Assembly: GCA_022819745.1 (NCBI GenBank)
Contig: JAJEGS010000024.1
Span: 62,001 to 126,000 of the forward strand
DNA from: Candidatus Latescibacterota bacterium
Lineage (GTDB): Bacteria > Latescibacterota > UBA2968 > UBA8231
Length of the DNA: 64,000 nucleotides
Direction: 5' to 3'
Shown: one piece after another, positions 24,785 to 32,635 of the stretch
Layout of the letters: each line of letters begins with the position of its first letter
Numbering within the stretch: the first letter of the stretch is position 1
Made by a program: the position numbers and the translations under genes
The notes under the pieces: model-generated
The model's database searches: none
What the model was told of the DNA's origin: nothing
What the model saw: only the letters and a program-made list of their open reading frames with translations

Positions 24785-25612
24785 ATGAATCAGCTTGAAA
24801 ATCGTCCACTGGACGGACAAATCGCCGTCGTCACGGGCGGTGCCCAGGGCTTAGGGCTGGGAATCTCCCGGCAGTTAGCCAGCGACGGGGCCAGCGTGGT
24901 CATTGCCGATCGACAGGAGGAAAAGGCGCGCGAGGAGGCCGCGAAGCTCCAGGGCGAGGGGCTAACCGTGCGGGCCGTGGCGCTCGATATAACCGATAGT
25001 GCTGCGGTGAATTCCTTTTTCGCCGAACTAGTCGCCGAAGAGGAGCGGGTGGATATCCTAATCAACAACGCTGGCACTGGACAGCAGGTGGCTCCGATAG
25101 TCGAGTTGGAAGACGCCGAATGGCACCGGGTGATGGATGTGACTCTGACTGGGGCGTTTTACTGCTGCCGCGCTGCCGGACGCATCATGGAAGAACAGGA
25201 AGCCGGTTGCATCGTCAACATCTCCTCGATCAATGGCCAGAATCCAGCCGCGTTGGTAGCTGCGTACAATGTGGCCAAGGCTGGTATCATCAGCCTTACC
25301 CGAACCTTGGCGCTGGAGTTGGCCGCGTACGGCGTGCGGGTCAACGCCGTGTGCCCAGGGCCGGTGTACACGGAATTCAATCAGCGCAACATGGCCCAGC
25401 GCCGCGTCACGTTAGGGATATCCGAAGAAGAAATGATCGAGCGCATTCGCACGGCCATTCCCTTGGGACGTTGGGGCGAACCAGAGGATATTGCCCAAGG
25501 CGTGGCCTTTCTGTGCAGCCCAGCGGCGTCTTGGATCACCGGCGAAGTGCTCCGCGTCAGCGGCGGCATGGAAGGCGTATCGGCCACGCCGCCGAAAAGG
25601 CCGCGTCAATAG
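24785..25612 (+). CDS. Short-chain dehydrogenase/reductase
   Basis: 275 residues, classical SDR. Visible are the dinucleotide motif TGGAQGLGLG (about 17-26), NNAG (about 92-95), the catalytic serine in NISSING, YNVAK (Tyr and Lys) and the PGPVYTEF loop. ADR after the second strand suggests NAD rather than NADP. It oxidises or reduces an alcohol/ketone, likely a sugar derivative given the glycosidase-like gene 12 bases downstream. The C-terminal tail SATPPKRPRQ is unusual but short. Confidence 0.88.
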   Translation: MNQLENRPLDGQIAVVTGGAQGLGLGISRQLASDGASVVIADRQEEKAREEAAKLQGEGLTVRAVALDITDSAAVNSFFAELVAEEERVDILINNAGTGQQVAPIVELEDAEWHRVMDVTLTGAFYCCRAAGRIMEEQEAGCIVNISSINGQNPAALVAAYNVAKAGIISLTRTLALELAAYGVRVNAVCPGPVYTEFNQRNMAQRRVTLGISEEEMIERIRTAIPLGRWGEPEDIAQGVAFLCSPAASWITGEVLRVSGGMEGVSATPPKRPRQ

Positions 25613-25624
25613 AGGAGATATCGC

Positions 25625-27586
25625 ATGACTACAGCTAATTCGACACAATGGACGTCCTATCTACTGCCCCTACCGCACGAGATTCGAGTTGCCGACAGCG
25701 TCCGCTGTAAGCCGGGCGAAGTGAGCATTGCGTTGCGGGAGCAAGCTGGGCCAATTGAGCAGCAGGGTGCCGCCGAGCTGGAAGCACTGTTCATTGAAAA
25801 GGGAAAAGCAAAGCCAGATGGTGGGGCCTTTACCATCGACATTGGCGTGGTCCCGGCAAATAGCGCGGCGATTGAACGGCTCCAGAGCTTGCAGAATAAG
25901 GCACAGGCGTACCTCATTGAGCCACGGGGACGATACGGTCTGGTGCTGACGGGTTTAGACGAGCGCGGCGTGTACTACGCCTGCCAGACCCTGATCCAAT
26001 TGCTCGAACCCGAAATGAGCTCGGAGCAGGTGCATATTCCCTTGGCCGAGGTGATCGACTGGCCCGATATGGACGAGCGGGGCTTGTGGAATTTCCCCGA
26101 GCCTGCGACCTGGATTCCGTGGCTAGCCACGCTCAAATTGAACTATGGCAAAATGGCCTCGACGCAATTGCATCCCATTGAACGCGGACGGCGCAATCGG
26201 GCCACTATTGACCGAGAACAGTTCGAAGCAGCGCGGCAGCGGGCTTTCAATTATCTGCCCTATATCCTGCACCTCAACTTCCTGCACGAATGCGGCCTTT
26301 TCAGGGCCTATCCCGAACTGGCTGGCAAGGGAGACGGTGCTCTGACCGGGCGCTATTTCGCCCACAAGACGGGCAATCAGCACCGGGCTCCCTGTGCTTC
26401 GCAGCCACTATTGGTGCAAATTATACAAGAGTGGATGGAGGATATCGCCGAGCAGGGGGCCGAGGAAATAAGCTGCTGGTTGAGCGAACGGCCGGGGCAG
26501 TGCGGCTGTCTGGAATGCACGGCGGTGGGGCAGTTTGTGCTGGAGGCGCGGGCCTTTGTCGCGGCTTGGCGGCAGGCCCAAGAGCGCTATCCCGATTTGC
26601 AGATTCGCATCTTTTTATCGACCACCACCACTGTGCGCAACTATCGGGTGCTGGACGAGTTGCCCCCAGAGGTGAAGATCGAGCGGGCCTGCGCCACGGA
26701 ACTGGAGAGGGTGCTGCACCGGCCGCGCGATTTGATGGCCAATCCGCTGCTGGATCACTATGCCGCCCAAGGGCGTTGGATCGCCAGTTACGACGTGCCC
26801 ATTGCGGCCAACGGCAAGGTCGATACACCCGAGTTCAAGGTGCCGCAGCGCTCGGCTCACCGCATGAGGGACTACGTCGGCCAACTGGTGCGGCGGGGCT
26901 ATAGCGGAGCGTACGCCATGATGGCTTGGGGCGGTCCAGAGCGTCAGATTTGCAGCTTCAATATCCACGCCTTAGCCGAGTGGGCTTGGAATATGCAAGG
27001 CCGCGACGAAGCGGAATTTGCCTTGGCATGGGCACGACGGGAAGGTTATGCCCAGCCAGAGGCCGTGACTGAGTGGGCTGTCTTGATGGGGCCGGTGGAA
27101 TTCGACGTGTACGATTCCGATTTTCCGATATGCTATTCCTGGGGCAAGGCCGCGGAGATGGTGCGGCAGCGGCAGCGGCCCTATTTGGGCGAGGGGATGT
27201 TCCGCTATTACCTCAGTGCCGAGGACTTCGACGCTAAGGTTGTGACCTGCGACCGGGCCTTGGAAATTGTCGAGGGCCTTGGGGAAGCGGATCTGGCCCA
27301 CGAGACGCGGGTGGTGCGGTCCTATGTGGAATTGGCGCGCGGCGTCTATTGGGTAGCCGAACAGATGGCTACGCTTGACTTAGGGGATATGGAAAACCAA
27401 GCGCTGGTGCGCGGCAGTCTCGATCAGTTGCAAAAGGCGGGCGAAGCCAATGTCCAGGCCATTCGGGATTGGCGCGCTGGCTTGGGGAGTGAGCCGTGGC
27501 ACTACCGGGTACACGATGCGATGAAGGGCACGGAGACGACCGTGGCGGAGATCGTCCAATGTGTCGCCGATCGCTACCTTTACTGA
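25625..27586 (+). CDS. GH20-like (beta-hexosaminidase-related) protein
   Basis: 653 residues with no signal peptide. The N-terminal 150 residues look like the chitobiase/hexosaminidase domain 2 (YLIEPRGRYGLVLTGLDERGVYYACQTLIQLL), followed by a TIM-barrel region (VIDWPDMDERGLWNF, then KLNYGKMAS). The standard GH20 H-x-G-G-D-E catalytic motif is not obvious; a cysteine-rich segment (CGCLECTAVG) stands in the middle. It probably acts on or binds an amino sugar, but activity is unproven. AGAGGAGATATCGC precedes the ATG. A diverged copy of its last 159 bases lies 635 bases downstream. Confidence 0.7.
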   Translation: MTTANSTQWTSYLLPLPHEIRVADSVRCKPGEVSIALREQAGPIEQQGAAELEALFIEKGKAKPDGGAFTIDIGVVPANSAAIERLQSLQNKAQAYLIEPRGRYGLVLTGLDERGVYYACQTLIQLLEPEMSSEQVHIPLAEVIDWPDMDERGLWNFPEPATWIPWLATLKLNYGKMASTQLHPIERGRRNRATIDREQFEAARQRAFNYLPYILHLNFLHECGLFRAYPELAGKGDGALTGRYFAHKTGNQHRAPCASQPLLVQIIQEWMEDIAEQGAEEISCWLSERPGQCGCLECTAVGQFVLEARAFVAAWRQAQERYPDLQIRIFLSTTTTVRNYRVLDELPPEVKIERACATELERVLHRPRDLMANPLLDHYAAQGRWIASYDVPIAANGKVDTPEFKVPQRSAHRMRDYVGQLVRRGYSGAYAMMAWGGPERQICSFNIHALAEWAWNMQGRDEAEFALAWARREGYAQPEAVTEWAVLMGPVEFDVYDSDFPICYSWGKAAEMVRQRQRPYLGEGMFRYYLSAEDFDAKVVTCDRALEIVEGLGEADLAHETRVVRSYVELARGVYWVAEQMATLDLGDMENQALVRGSLDQLQKAGEANVQAIRDWRAGLGSEPWHYRVHDAMKGTETTVAEIVQCVADRYLY

Positions 27587-27655
27587 GAGAGGTAAGACTC
27601 ACACCAGTGAATGCTGATAGGGTATCTACTGGAATAGTTATGATGGAGGATGCTC

Positions 27656-27997
27656 GTGAATGAGGTGGGTGGAGGCGATGTTGCCTATCTTATGGATAGA
27701 ATCCAGTCTCAAGCGCGAAATTTTGATCTGCGTGTCAGTCAGCATGCCCATCAAGAGATGGTCGAGGAGAATATCCTTCTTGATGAGGTTCTTGAAGCGA
27801 TTTCTAAGGGTCGTATCTTGGAGGATTACCCACAGCACCGAAGAGGGGCGTGTTGTCTTCTGTATGGTCTGACTGAGGCTGGCCGTGCTGTTCATATTGT
27901 ATGCACAACGGCTCAACCGATTCTTATCATCATAACTGTTTATGAACCCAAATTGCCGAAGTGGATAACACCGACTCAAAGGAGACGCTCCACATGA
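27656..27997 (+). CDS. DUF4258 protein, putative toxin of a TA pair
   Basis: About 113 residues. The DUF4258 pattern is clear: RVSQHAHQEMVEENI, LDEVLEAISKGRILEDYP, CLLYGLTEAGRAVHIV, and ITVYEPKLPKW at the end. Members resemble RelE/BrnT-type toxins and are often paired with a YgiT zinc-finger protein, as here. GTG at 27656 is preferred because GGAGGA sits at proper distance; the ATG at 27650 touches that site. The stop overlaps the next start as ATGA. RNase activity is an inference from the pairing. Confidence 0.75.
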   Translation: MNEVGGGDVAYLMDRIQSQARNFDLRVSQHAHQEMVEENILLDEVLEAISKGRILEDYPQHRRGACCLLYGLTEAGRAVHIVCTTAQPILIIITVYEPKLPKWITPTQRRRST

Positions 27998-28218
27998 GAT
28001 GCAGTATCGAAAGATGTTCGGGAGTGTACGAAAGACGAAAGGTCGCTCACACTGTACGATATGATGGGCAACTGGTTGTAATTGATCACGTTCCAGCCGA
28101 CGTCTGCTCTTTGTGTGGAGATGTATTACTGGAACTAGACACTGTACGCCGCCTTGAGGAGCTACTGCGCTCAAAGGATCAGCCAGCAAGGACAGCACCC
28201 CTGTACGAATTTGCGTAG
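27994..28218 (+). CDS. YgiT-type zinc-finger (MqsA-like) antitoxin
   Basis: 74 residues: MRCSIERCSGVYERR, then a strand region, then DVCSLCGDVLLELDTVRRLEELL. The second C-x-x-C is normal; the first pair is spaced C-x4-C rather than C-x2-C. YgiT/MqsA N-terminal domains bind zinc and the toxin. The C-terminal helix-turn-helix of MqsA is missing, as in many DUF4258 partners. AAAGGAG lies ten bases upstream of the ATG at 27994, which overlaps the toxin stop. Confidence 0.75.
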   Translation: MRCSIERCSGVYERRKVAHTVRYDGQLVVIDHVPADVCSLCGDVLLELDTVRRLEELLRSKDQPARTAPLYEFA

Positions 28219-28220
28219 GA

Positions 28221-28379
28221 TTGCAAAAGGCGGGTCAGGACAATGTCCAGGCCATTCGGGATTGGCGCACCGGCTTGGGCAGTGAGCCATGGCACTACCG
28301 GGTACATGATGCTATTAAAGGCACGGAGACGACCGTGGCGGGGATCGTCCAATGTGTCGCCGATCGCTACTTGTATTGA
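28221..28379 (+). pseudogene. Detached 3' end of a second GH20-like gene
   Basis: 159 bases aligned without gaps to 27428-27586, with about 16 differences by my count, many at third codon positions and several changing residues (LQKAGQDNVQAIRDWRTG versus LQKAGEANVQAIRDWRAG). It ends with its own TGA. So it is the tail of a diverged paralogue rather than a fresh copy, with the body lost and the toxin-antitoxin pair now in its place. Confidence 0.8.
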
Positions 28380-28385
28380 CCCTTC

Positions 28386-30683
28386 TCAGCGCTGCCAATA
28401 ATACGACACTTTGAGTTGCAGCGAGCGGCTGGCTTGTTGCAAGCCCCCCTCCGTATCCCAGACCTGATTGTACACGAGGAACAAATCGCTGCCGGGCAGG
28501 TAGCGGTAGTTGAACAGGAAATTGCCGCCCACTAGCTCTTGGGCGCTGTTCCACTGCAAGAAGCCGCGCACGAACATGTCGGGCGAGAAGGAATAGAGGA
28601 AGCGGTGTCCGAATAGGTGGGTGTTGAAGGTGCCGTTGGGCAGGTTGATGTGGTTGAACTCGTAGGTGCCTTCCAACTCTAGGCGGGCATTGTAGCGCCA
28701 GACGGACTCAATGGAAACGCGCTGGCGGGTGCCGTTGAAGAAATCGCCGTATTCGCACGAAGCGCGGCCCGAGAGGCGGCGGCTCGAATTGGCGAAGAGA
28801 TTGAACTCGTAGCTGCCAAATTCGTACGTGCCTGGGGGAATTTCTTGGTCGTCGCGTATCTCAAAAGCCTCGTCCAAAAGCTCGTAGCGCTGGCGGTAGC
28901 GTACCCCTAACCAGTCGCCGATTTCCAAATTGACAAAAGCGGAGAATTGAAAGTCGCGGCTCTGCAAAGTGTTGCCCCGATCCATCAGGTAGGTAAAGCG
29001 CGGCCCAATCGAGAACATGCGGATCCAGTCGATGTCCGGGCGGGGCCGGTAGCGCCCGCTGCCTTTGAAGCGGCGGATGTCGGTGCGCGGTACAAAGCCC
29101 ACCTCGGGCGCAAAGTCCTCTTCCACGTCCAGATAGTTCAGGCGAGTCTCAAAGCGGCCTTGGCGATAGTCCAACTCCAGCAGACCGGCCCGGTCACGGC
29201 CTCCCACTTGGGGTGTCCAAGTCTTGGCGGCAAAGCCGCGCAGGTTGAGGGCGGCTTGCAATAGCGACAGGGTAAAGTCCACGCCACCAGTGCGGTTGTA
29301 GTTGGCCTCGGAGCCGGGTTGTTTGTCGATGGCGATAAAGCCGAGGTTGGAGCGGCCCAGCATGTCGCGCTTGATGCGCAGTACCGTGAAGTCGGTTTGG
29401 GCTATGTGTAGGGTATCGGGGATGTTCAATCGCAGGGTATCGACGATGGTGTCCTCACTTAGCTCCGCTTGGTCCTCGTCTAGCAGGTCGCCGTCTGCGG
29501 TGACAAATCGGTCCTCTTCCTCGTCATCGACAAAGGTCATGGCTTGGGTGGTCATGCGCAGGGCACCAATTTGGTAGGGACCGGCCCGTCCGGTGAGTTT
29601 ACCTCCGGCCAATACGGGCAGGTTGTGGCCCTCTTCAATGCCAATGCGGCGGCTGTAGAACAGCAGGGTGGGTGGTCGGCCGCCGAAGCCCTGTCTTTCG
29701 ACGCGTTCGCCGAATTCAAAAATTCCGGCTCCTTCGAGGAAAAAGTCGCGCTTTTCCGGGAAGAACAGGCTGAAGCGGGTGAGGTTGATCTGCTCTTGGT
29801 CGGCTTCCACTTGGGCGAAGTCGGTTTTGTAGGACAGGTCCAAGGTCAGCGAAGGCGTGAGGCCGTATTTGAAATCTAGGCCTGGGTCTAGGTCGTATTC
29901 AGTGGAGCCATCGGCAGTAAAATCGCGCTGGGTGCCGCTCAGGAAGAAGGGGACGACCGCTAGGGGTGGGCGGCTCTGCAACCGGCCCAAACCCGTCAGG
30001 ACGGCCAGACGTGAGGTGCGGTAGCGGCCTCTAAAACCATAGGATTGGGGCGGGGGAACGAGAAATACTTCCTCGTTTTTGCGGCGAATGGCGCGGCCGA
30101 TGTTGATGCCCCATACAGCTTGGTCGCTGTCGGGATAGCGCACCTGATCGAAGGGAATGGCCACTTCGGCGCTCCAACCCAAACTGTCGATATGGGTGCG
30201 GCTCTGCCAGACGCTGTCCCAGGCTTGGTTGCGGGTGCGGCCCTCATCGATGAGCAGCATGTCTTGGCGTGCGCCTAGAGGATTGGTGCTAAAGTAAAAG
30301 CCGCCACGGCGGTCGTTATAGGGATCGAGGATGATCTGGATATTGTCGTTTTCGTCTAACTCGGCATCGCGCCGCATTTGGTTGGCCACTAGGCGGTCGG
30401 CCTCGCTATCGAAACAGCGCAGGGCAAAGTACAGATAGTCGTCGTCAAAGAGAATGCGGACTTGAGTCTGCTCGGTGGGCGGGGCACCTTCGACGGGATC
30501 GCGTTGGAAAAAGCCGGCTATGATTGGGGTTTGGTGCCAGACTGGATCGTCGAGGAGACCGTCGATGTTAGGGGGTGTGGACGTGCGGGTGGCTTGGACG
30601 ACGGGGGTTTCCCGGGCTTGACTTGGCACGGCGAGTAGCGCTAGGACGACGGCGCTTTTGGCAATGGACGATAGAAGGTTCAA
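28386..30683 (-). CDS. DUF5916 outer-membrane protein with CBM9-like domain
   Basis: 765 residues: signal peptide (about 1-23), an N-terminal CBM9/DOMON-like domain (about 35-215; PPNIDGLLDDPVWHQTP, FDDDYLYFALRCFD, WSAEVAIPFDQVRYP) and a C-terminal DUF5916 beta-barrel (FFPEKRDFFLEGAGIFEFGE is diagnostic) ending in aromatic-rich strands (LQLKVSYYWQR). The family is tied to outer-membrane handling of carbohydrates or hydrophobic substrates but has no proven function. Convergent with the GH20-like cluster. Single gene, with the GH10-like gene divergent on its other side. Confidence 0.85.
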   Translation of the reverse strand: MNLLSSIAKSAVVLALLAVPSQARETPVVQATRTSTPPNIDGLLDDPVWHQTPIIAGFFQRDPVEGAPPTEQTQVRILFDDDYLYFALRCFDSEADRLVANQMRRDAELDENDNIQIILDPYNDRRGGFYFSTNPLGARQDMLLIDEGRTRNQAWDSVWQSRTHIDSLGWSAEVAIPFDQVRYPDSDQAVWGINIGRAIRRKNEEVFLVPPPQSYGFRGRYRTSRLAVLTGLGRLQSRPPLAVVPFFLSGTQRDFTADGSTEYDLDPGLDFKYGLTPSLTLDLSYKTDFAQVEADQEQINLTRFSLFFPEKRDFFLEGAGIFEFGERVERQGFGGRPPTLLFYSRRIGIEEGHNLPVLAGGKLTGRAGPYQIGALRMTTQAMTFVDDEEEDRFVTADGDLLDEDQAELSEDTIVDTLRLNIPDTLHIAQTDFTVLRIKRDMLGRSNLGFIAIDKQPGSEANYNRTGGVDFTLSLLQAALNLRGFAAKTWTPQVGGRDRAGLLELDYRQGRFETRLNYLDVEEDFAPEVGFVPRTDIRRFKGSGRYRPRPDIDWIRMFSIGPRFTYLMDRGNTLQSRDFQFSAFVNLEIGDWLGVRYRQRYELLDEAFEIRDDQEIPPGTYEFGSYEFNLFANSSRRLSGRASCEYGDFFNGTRQRVSIESVWRYNARLELEGTYEFNHINLPNGTFNTHLFGHRFLYSFSPDMFVRGFLQWNSAQELVGGNFLFNYRYLPGSDLFLVYNQVWDTEGGLQQASRSLQLKVSYYWQR

Positions 30684-30839
30684 GATATAGGCTCAGGGCT
30701 TCTTACTTGAGCGAGTGAAGCTCAATTTTCGCAGCCTCTCTGTCAAGGACGACACGCTCGGCGCTTCGTTGACACTCTATCTTGAGCAAGCTACCTTCCC
30801 CCGCCTCTTCAGCCGCAGCATTTCACAACGGAGACTGTG

Positions 30840-32468
30840 ATGACCAAACTCCCGCGTCTGATTTTCAATACCGACGGCAACTGGATGCTCTTCTACCTGC
30901 CCGACCGCAATCCCGACGATGTCACCCATCAACTCGACGAACTGGTCCCGGCCGGCGTTGACGCGCTCGCCGGACTTATTGGGATTGACGATGATGTCGT
31001 CTGGCGCGGCAGTCCGCATTCAGCCATGTGGGGAGACGACACAGAAGTTTGGGATCCCGACCCCGATGTGGATGCCGACGGCAAGCCGATCCGCAAAATG
31101 ACGGCCGGCGGCTTTGAACTCAACCGCCTCGAACAACTCTACAACTGCATGGACGCGGTCATCGCCGATGGCCGCGAGCTGATGAAGATCTATATCAACG
31201 GTTGTCGTCGGCACGGCATCGCGGCGATTGCGTCGATGCGCATGAACGACGCGCACACTTCCGACGAGGCGCGCGAGTGGCAGGTGCGCAGCCGCCACAA
31301 AAAGTCGCGGCCCGATTTGCTGATCGGCTCCCCGACCCCGACGCGCGCAGGCGGTGCCGACCGCTGGAATTTTTGCTGGCAATGGGACTACGAGCAGGAG
31401 GAGGTGCGCAACCGCTTTTTAGGGCTCGTCGATGAGACCTTGGAGCGCTACGACTTCGACGGCATCGAACTCGATTGGATGCGCGGGCCTCCGTACTTCC
31501 GGTCCGGGCGCTTGCTCGACAATCTCGACACCCTCACCGAGTTCATGAGCCAAGCCCATGCCATAGTGCGTCGCCACAGTGAGCAGAAGGGGAAGGCGAT
31601 TTCGCTGCTGACGCGGGTGCCTCCCTGTCTTGCCGAGGCGCGGGGCATTGGTATCGACGCCTCGGCTTGGATCCGCGAGCCGGTGGCAGACTTGTTCGTG
31701 ATGTCCTCGGCCTCGTACTGTCCGGCCCGCATCGACATCGCCGAGGCGGTCGCCTGCGCTGAGGAGAGCAAGGTTCCTATCTACGTAGGCTTCGACGGTG
31801 CCACGCATCTGACCTCGCCGCACGAAGGGTACGAACGCGGCGTGCCCGCGGTCCTGCGGGGCGTAGCGCTGAATGGGTATGAACAAGGGGCCGCTGGCGT
31901 TTACATTTTTAACTACGACTATCGGCATCACCGCGCTTCGCCCTTTGAGGAGGAAGAGTACAATGAAGACCACCTCAATCTCCTCTCCGACTTGGCCGAT
32001 CCCGAGCGGTTGGCGCGGCGCGACCGCAGCTATTCGGTGTCCGATTCTGCCTTGGGGGGTGTCGTCCAACACACGCCTGGGGATCACTACCCGCAGGTGC
32101 CCCGCGACTTGAGTATGCCGGCGCGCGCTACCGGCGGCCTTGGGTACGAGATGATCCTCATCATCGAAGACGACATTGAAGCCGGCCTCGCCGACGGCCG
32201 CATCCTCGGCACTGAGTTGCGCCTACACCTCACGGATTACGAAGCCTGCATGGACCGCATTTTCTGTCGGGTCAACGATCGCGCTATCCCGCTCGCTGGT
32301 GCCACCAAGCTGGAAAACGAGCTCGGTACTTGGCTTGTCGTGAAAGATCCTCCCATCCAACGCGGCGAGAACCTCGTCATCCTAGGACTCGACGGTTTGC
32401 AGACACCCGATCCGTGGCCGACGCTGTACCAGTGCGAGGTGATGGTGCTGGGGTGTGATAGCGCCTAG
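30840..32468 (+). CDS. GH10-like TIM-barrel protein (glycosyl-hydrolase-like 10)
   Basis: 542 residues, no signal peptide. The barrel is suggested by LIFNTDGNW at the start, CRRHGIAAIASMRMND, YDFDGIELDWMRGPPYF (a typical acidic active-site strand of GHL10/DUF187-type proteins), and GAAGVYIFNYDY near the end of the barrel. A C-terminal beta domain follows (about 430-542). Such proteins cleave or bind glycans, but the substrate is unknown. ATG at 30840 has GGAG six bases upstream; a GTG one codon earlier is possible. The DUF5916 gene is divergent. Confidence 0.65.
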   Translation: MTKLPRLIFNTDGNWMLFYLPDRNPDDVTHQLDELVPAGVDALAGLIGIDDDVVWRGSPHSAMWGDDTEVWDPDPDVDADGKPIRKMTAGGFELNRLEQLYNCMDAVIADGRELMKIYINGCRRHGIAAIASMRMNDAHTSDEAREWQVRSRHKKSRPDLLIGSPTPTRAGGADRWNFCWQWDYEQEEVRNRFLGLVDETLERYDFDGIELDWMRGPPYFRSGRLLDNLDTLTEFMSQAHAIVRRHSEQKGKAISLLTRVPPCLAEARGIGIDASAWIREPVADLFVMSSASYCPARIDIAEAVACAEESKVPIYVGFDGATHLTSPHEGYERGVPAVLRGVALNGYEQGAAGVYIFNYDYRHHRASPFEEEEYNEDHLNLLSDLADPERLARRDRSYSVSDSALGGVVQHTPGDHYPQVPRDLSMPARATGGLGYEMILIIEDDIEAGLADGRILGTELRLHLTDYEACMDRIFCRVNDRAIPLAGATKLENELGTWLVVKDPPIQRGENLVILGLDGLQTPDPWPTLYQCEVMVLGCDSA

Positions 32469-32480
32469 GAACGCCGCAAC

Positions 32481-32531
32481 TTACGGCGCGAACTGGTACT
32501 CTACCGGCAACTGCGCGACGTCCGTGATGCT
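32481..32531 (-). pseudogene. 3'-terminal remnant of an ABC substrate-binding-protein gene
   Basis: Minus strand reads SITDVAQLPVEYQFAP then TAA, nearly identical to the end of the intact binding-protein gene at 46678 (SITDTAQLPVVYQFVP). Over 49 bases (32483-32531 against 46680-46728) I count five mismatches, same orientation. Homology stops abruptly on the PKS side. It marks the left edge of the PKS segment. Confidence 0.75.
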
Positions 32532-32635
32532 TGAATCTGCTTACATTAAATGTGAAAAGGTGGGGTATCGTTCCTGAGCTGAGTGTATGCAAGAGACTTC
32601 GTATGACTTCCCATTAGAAAGGGTATAAGGGTATA

